Positions 61,932 through 64,000 of a stretch of DNA of 64,000 bases are shown here, one piece after another. The notes under the pieces are model-generated. The model was not told the DNA's origin. It searched no databases and worked only from the letters and a program-made list of their open reading frames with translations. This DNA comes from Bin95 sp965220855. GTDB taxonomy: Bacteria > Pseudomonadota > Alphaproteobacteria > Bin95. Both the position numbers and the translations under genes were made by a program. Within the stretch, counting starts at the first letter, position 1, and each line of letters starts with the position of its first letter. The stretch is taken from NCBI GenBank assembly GCA_965220855.1, contig CBDCQY010000002.1:402562-466561 (forward strand). The letters are read 5' to 3'.

Positions 61932-63142
61932 TATCGTGTACCTTTCATCTTATCGGCCGGGTAATAGCTTCCGTCCTCGCCGATCACCGTCAGCAGCACG
62001 GCGTCCGACCCCTGATTGTCGCCCGGCCCGAACTGAAGCCGGAATCCGTCGATGTCGATCGCCTCGGCGTCACGGACCGAGTTGAGGAAGCAGGCCCGGC
62101 TCAGCTCTCGACCGCAGGCTTCGAGCGCGACGATGGCCAGGCGCCCGGCCAGATACCCTTCGAGCGATACGAAGCTGGGCGCCGCATCGCCGGCATGGTC
62201 CGCCAGGGCTTTGTGGTAGGCGGCGACCGCGGGCACGCTGGCGTCCCCGGGCAGGGGGACGACCTGAGAGACGTAAACCCCGGCCCCGTCCGGCCCCAGG
62301 GTTGCGGACAGCGCCTTGCTGCCCACGAAGGAGACGGTCGCGAACACCAGATCGGGGTTCGAGCGGCCGGCCAGGGCAATCGTCTCTGCCACCGGGGCGT
62401 AGGCGCCGATCATGATCAGCGCTTCCGGCGCGGCGGCGGCGATCTCCAGCAGCGCGTATTTCACCGCCGTGGTGTTTCGCCGGTAGTAGCCGGTCGCCAC
62501 CGGAGCCAGCCCGCGCCGCTCCAGCGCCATCTGCGTCCCGACCAGGCCGTCCGCGCCGTAGGAATCGTTCTGGTAGAGCACCGCAATGCGCGTGATCCCG
62601 AGGTCCCCGGTGAGGCGGGCGACGATTTCCTCGGTTTCCTGACGGTAGGACGCCCGCAGGTTCAGCACATTGTCCAAATCGGGACTGCGGAGCAGATCGG
62701 CGCCGGTGAAGGGAGCCACGAAAGGCACTCCGGCCGCCGTCGCCACCGGCAAGCTGGCGCGGGCCGTGGGCGTTCCGACCGCGCCGATGAGCGCGAAGAC
62801 CCGCTCGGCGTTGATCAGCCGCCGGGTGTTGTTGAACGCCACCTCCGTTTCGTAGGAGTCGTCCAGCGTCGTCAGCTCCAGGCGACGGCCGTGAACGCCG
62901 CCGTTCTCGTTGGCTTCATGGAATGCGGCTTCGATGCCGAGCCGCATATCGTTGCCGAGCTGCTGCGCGGGGCCGCTGAACGCCGCGGACTGTCCGAACA
63001 GGATGCGGTCGTCGGATATTCCGGGGTCCCCTGCGGGCGACGAAGCGCCGCTTTGCGCTCCGAGGCTCCCGGCGCCCATGGCCAGGATGGCGGCCGCCAG
63101 GCCGATGGCGCGAAACGCCGTAGTGCCGGCTGATGTCATCAT
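61931..63142 (-). CDS. Periplasmic ABC-type substrate-binding protein (Leu/Ile/Val-like)
   Basis: This type I periplasmic binding protein has 403 residues, with a signal peptide (residues 1-30, ending GAQSGAS). The family pattern is clear: DDRILFGQSAAFSGPAQQLG near 43, GIEAAFHEANENGGVHGRRL near 67, GAVGTPTARASLPVATAAGV near 118, and FVAPFTGADLLRSPDLDNV near 140. No permease or ATPase genes are next to it; instead a membrane sensor follows, so it probably serves signalling rather than transport. It diverges from a related binding protein at 63405. Start ATG 63142-63140 follows AGGATAGG. Confidence 0.87.
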   Translation of the reverse strand: MMTSAGTTAFRAIGLAAAILAMGAGSLGAQSGASSPAGDPGISDDRILFGQSAAFSGPAQQLGNDMRLGIEAAFHEANENGGVHGRRLELTTLDDSYETEVAFNNTRRLINAERVFALIGAVGTPTARASLPVATAAGVPFVAPFTGADLLRSPDLDNVLNLRASYRQETEEIVARLTGDLGITRIAVLYQNDSYGADGLVGTQMALERRGLAPVATGYYRRNTTAVKYALLEIAAAAPEALIMIGAYAPVAETIALAGRSNPDLVFATVSFVGSKALSATLGPDGAGVYVSQVVPLPGDASVPAVAAYHKALADHAGDAAPSFVSLEGYLAGRLAIVALEACGRELSRACFLNSVRDAEAIDIDGFRLQFGPGDNQGSDAVLLTVIGEDGSYYPADKMKGTR

Positions 63143-63404
63143 CCTATCCTCGTCTTGAAGCCCATCTGCGCGAACTCCCGTCATCCAGGACATGGAAAGG
63201 GAGGCTATTCCCCTGCCGGACGGACCGTCAAGGACAAACATGGCCGACCCGGGAACCCCGCCGGGCGCGCATCCGCAAGACGGTCTCTGCCGCAGATCGT
63301 TGCAGAAGGCCTTGTGCTTGTGGCAGCATACCGCAGATAATGTATGATCAACGCGATTTTCCAGTTGCGCGAATATGACGGGATCGACTGGAGAGCTTCG
63401 CCCG
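63143..63404. other. Intergenic region between divergent binding-protein genes
   Basis: This 262-bp gap separates the two divergent substrate-binding genes and should hold both promoters. I see no RNA gene or strong operator in it. Short open frames on the plus strand here lack protein-like composition. Confidence 0.5.
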
Positions 63405-64000
63405 ATGACGCCGACGACGAGACGAAGCGTCCTTCGATACGGCCTTGCCGGATGCCTGGCGGGGGTCGGCTGGCGCCCGTTCGGCGCGGCGGCGTCCACA
63501 GGGGTGACCGACGACGAGATCGTGCTCGGCATGTCCGCCGCCTTCTCCGGTCCCTCCCGCGGTCTCGGCATCGAGCTCTTTCGCGGGGCCAGCGCCTGTT
63601 TCGAACATGTCAATCGCCAGGGCGGCGTCCGCGGCCGGCGGATCGTGCTCAAGACCTATGACGACGGCTACCAGCCCGACCCGTCGGTTCGGAACACGAC
63701 GACCCTGATGCTGCAGGATGAGGTGTTCGCGCTCTTCGGCTATGTCGGCACGCCGACGGTCACGCGCGTCCTTCCCATGCTCAAGAAGTTCCAGGAGAGG
63801 CGGGTCTATCTGTTCTTTCCCTTTACCGGCGCGCAGCCCCAGAGGGAGCCGCCCTACGGCGCCTTCGCCTTCAATCTGCGCGCCTCCTATCGCCAGGAGA
63901 CCGCGGGCCTGGTCCGAAACTTCCTCCGGATAGGACGCAGGCGAATCGCCGTTTTCTATCAGGCGGACGCCTACGGCCGCAGCGGCTGGGCGGGCGTGCG
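63405..64000 (+). CDS. ABC-type substrate-binding protein, partial (runs off window)
   Basis: An open frame continues to the end of the window, about 198 codons from ATG 63405 (an earlier in-frame ATG at 63375 lacks a ribosome site). The N-terminus, TPTTRRSVLRYGLAGCLAGV, has a twin-arginine motif, so Tat export is likely. The mature part is close in layout to the protein at 61931-63142: DDEIVLGMSAAFSGPSRGLG, NRQGGVRGRRIVLKTYDDGY, FGYVGTPTVTRVLPMLKKFQ, and FNLRASYRQETAGL. It is a paralogue in divergent orientation; perhaps more of the signalling locus lies beyond the window. Confidence 0.85.
   Translation, partial: MTPTTRRSVLRYGLAGCLAGVGWRPFGAAASTGVTDDEIVLGMSAAFSGPSRGLGIELFRGASACFEHVNRQGGVRGRRIVLKTYDDGYQPDPSVRNTTTLMLQDEVFALFGYVGTPTVTRVLPMLKKFQERRVYLFFPFTGAQPQREPPYGAFAFNLRASYRQETAGLVRNFLRIGRRRIAVFYQADAYGRSGWAGV

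Overview
The window is high-GC DNA (roughly 70% G+C by eye) from an alphaproteobacterium. The evidence is a complete reversed division and cell-wall (dcw) cluster, a GTTC-N7-GTTC type LexA operator on an imuA/imuB/dnaE2 mutagenesis cassette, an ELM1-family gene, a TRAP transporter and an adrenodoxin-type ferredoxin. The order cannot be fixed from this sequence alone. Genes are tightly packed. Many neighbours share stop/start overlaps (ATGA, GTGA), so several blocks are translationally coupled operons.

Layout. 1-15142 (minus strand): the dcw cluster in transcription order mraZ, rsmH, ftsL, ftsI, murE, murF, mraY, murD, ftsW, murG, murC, murB, ddl, ftsQ and the first third of ftsA, with MraZ-box-like repeats upstream of mraZ. 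15470-15862: the RNase P RNA. 15871-23089 (minus): a Uup-like ABC-F ATPase, an FMN reductase, an FAD-linked oxidase, a RidA protein and a DctPQM-type TRAP transporter. 23222-25275 (plus): a glutaredoxin-DinB fusion with an in-frame TGA at the first redox cysteine position, then a chromate transporter. 25294-34498: mixed metabolism (omega-aminotransferase, carotenoid oxygenase, LytTR regulator, TauD-like dioxygenase, ELM1 protein, second RidA, methyltransferase, polyprenyl synthase, hydrolase). 34623-36664 (plus): cysteine desulfurase, [2Fe-2S] ferredoxin, TenA. 36687-38694 (minus): an AAA ATPase with a small unknown partner, and a CsaA-like tRNA-binding protein. 38833-46242: AsmA-like protein, threonine dehydratase, penicillin acylase family protein, CoA transferase. 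46418-47504: an AT-richer FkbM-like methyltransferase and an orphan Phd antitoxin. 47584-50515: the hslVU protease genes flanked by three small membrane/coiled-coil proteins, two of them a tandem duplication. 50592-59641: the SOS mutasome genes dnaE2 and imuB, separated from imuA by two Sel1-repeat genes. 59749-64000: a hydroxyacid dehydrogenase, then a kinase-less membrane sensor and two divergent periplasmic binding proteins, the last running off the end.

The most noteworthy item is the candidate selenoprotein at 23222-23974. Its UGA replaces the first cysteine of a glutaredoxin CxxC motif, the frame stays intact for another 237 codons, and a hairpin fitting bacterial SECIS rules follows the UGA. 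Other points of interest are the split SOS cassette with two matching LexA-controlled promoters, the Sel1-repeat/peptidoglycan-binding/serine-protease fusion lying inside it, the ATPase-plus-small-protein pair, and the membrane/coiled-coil genes around hslVU.
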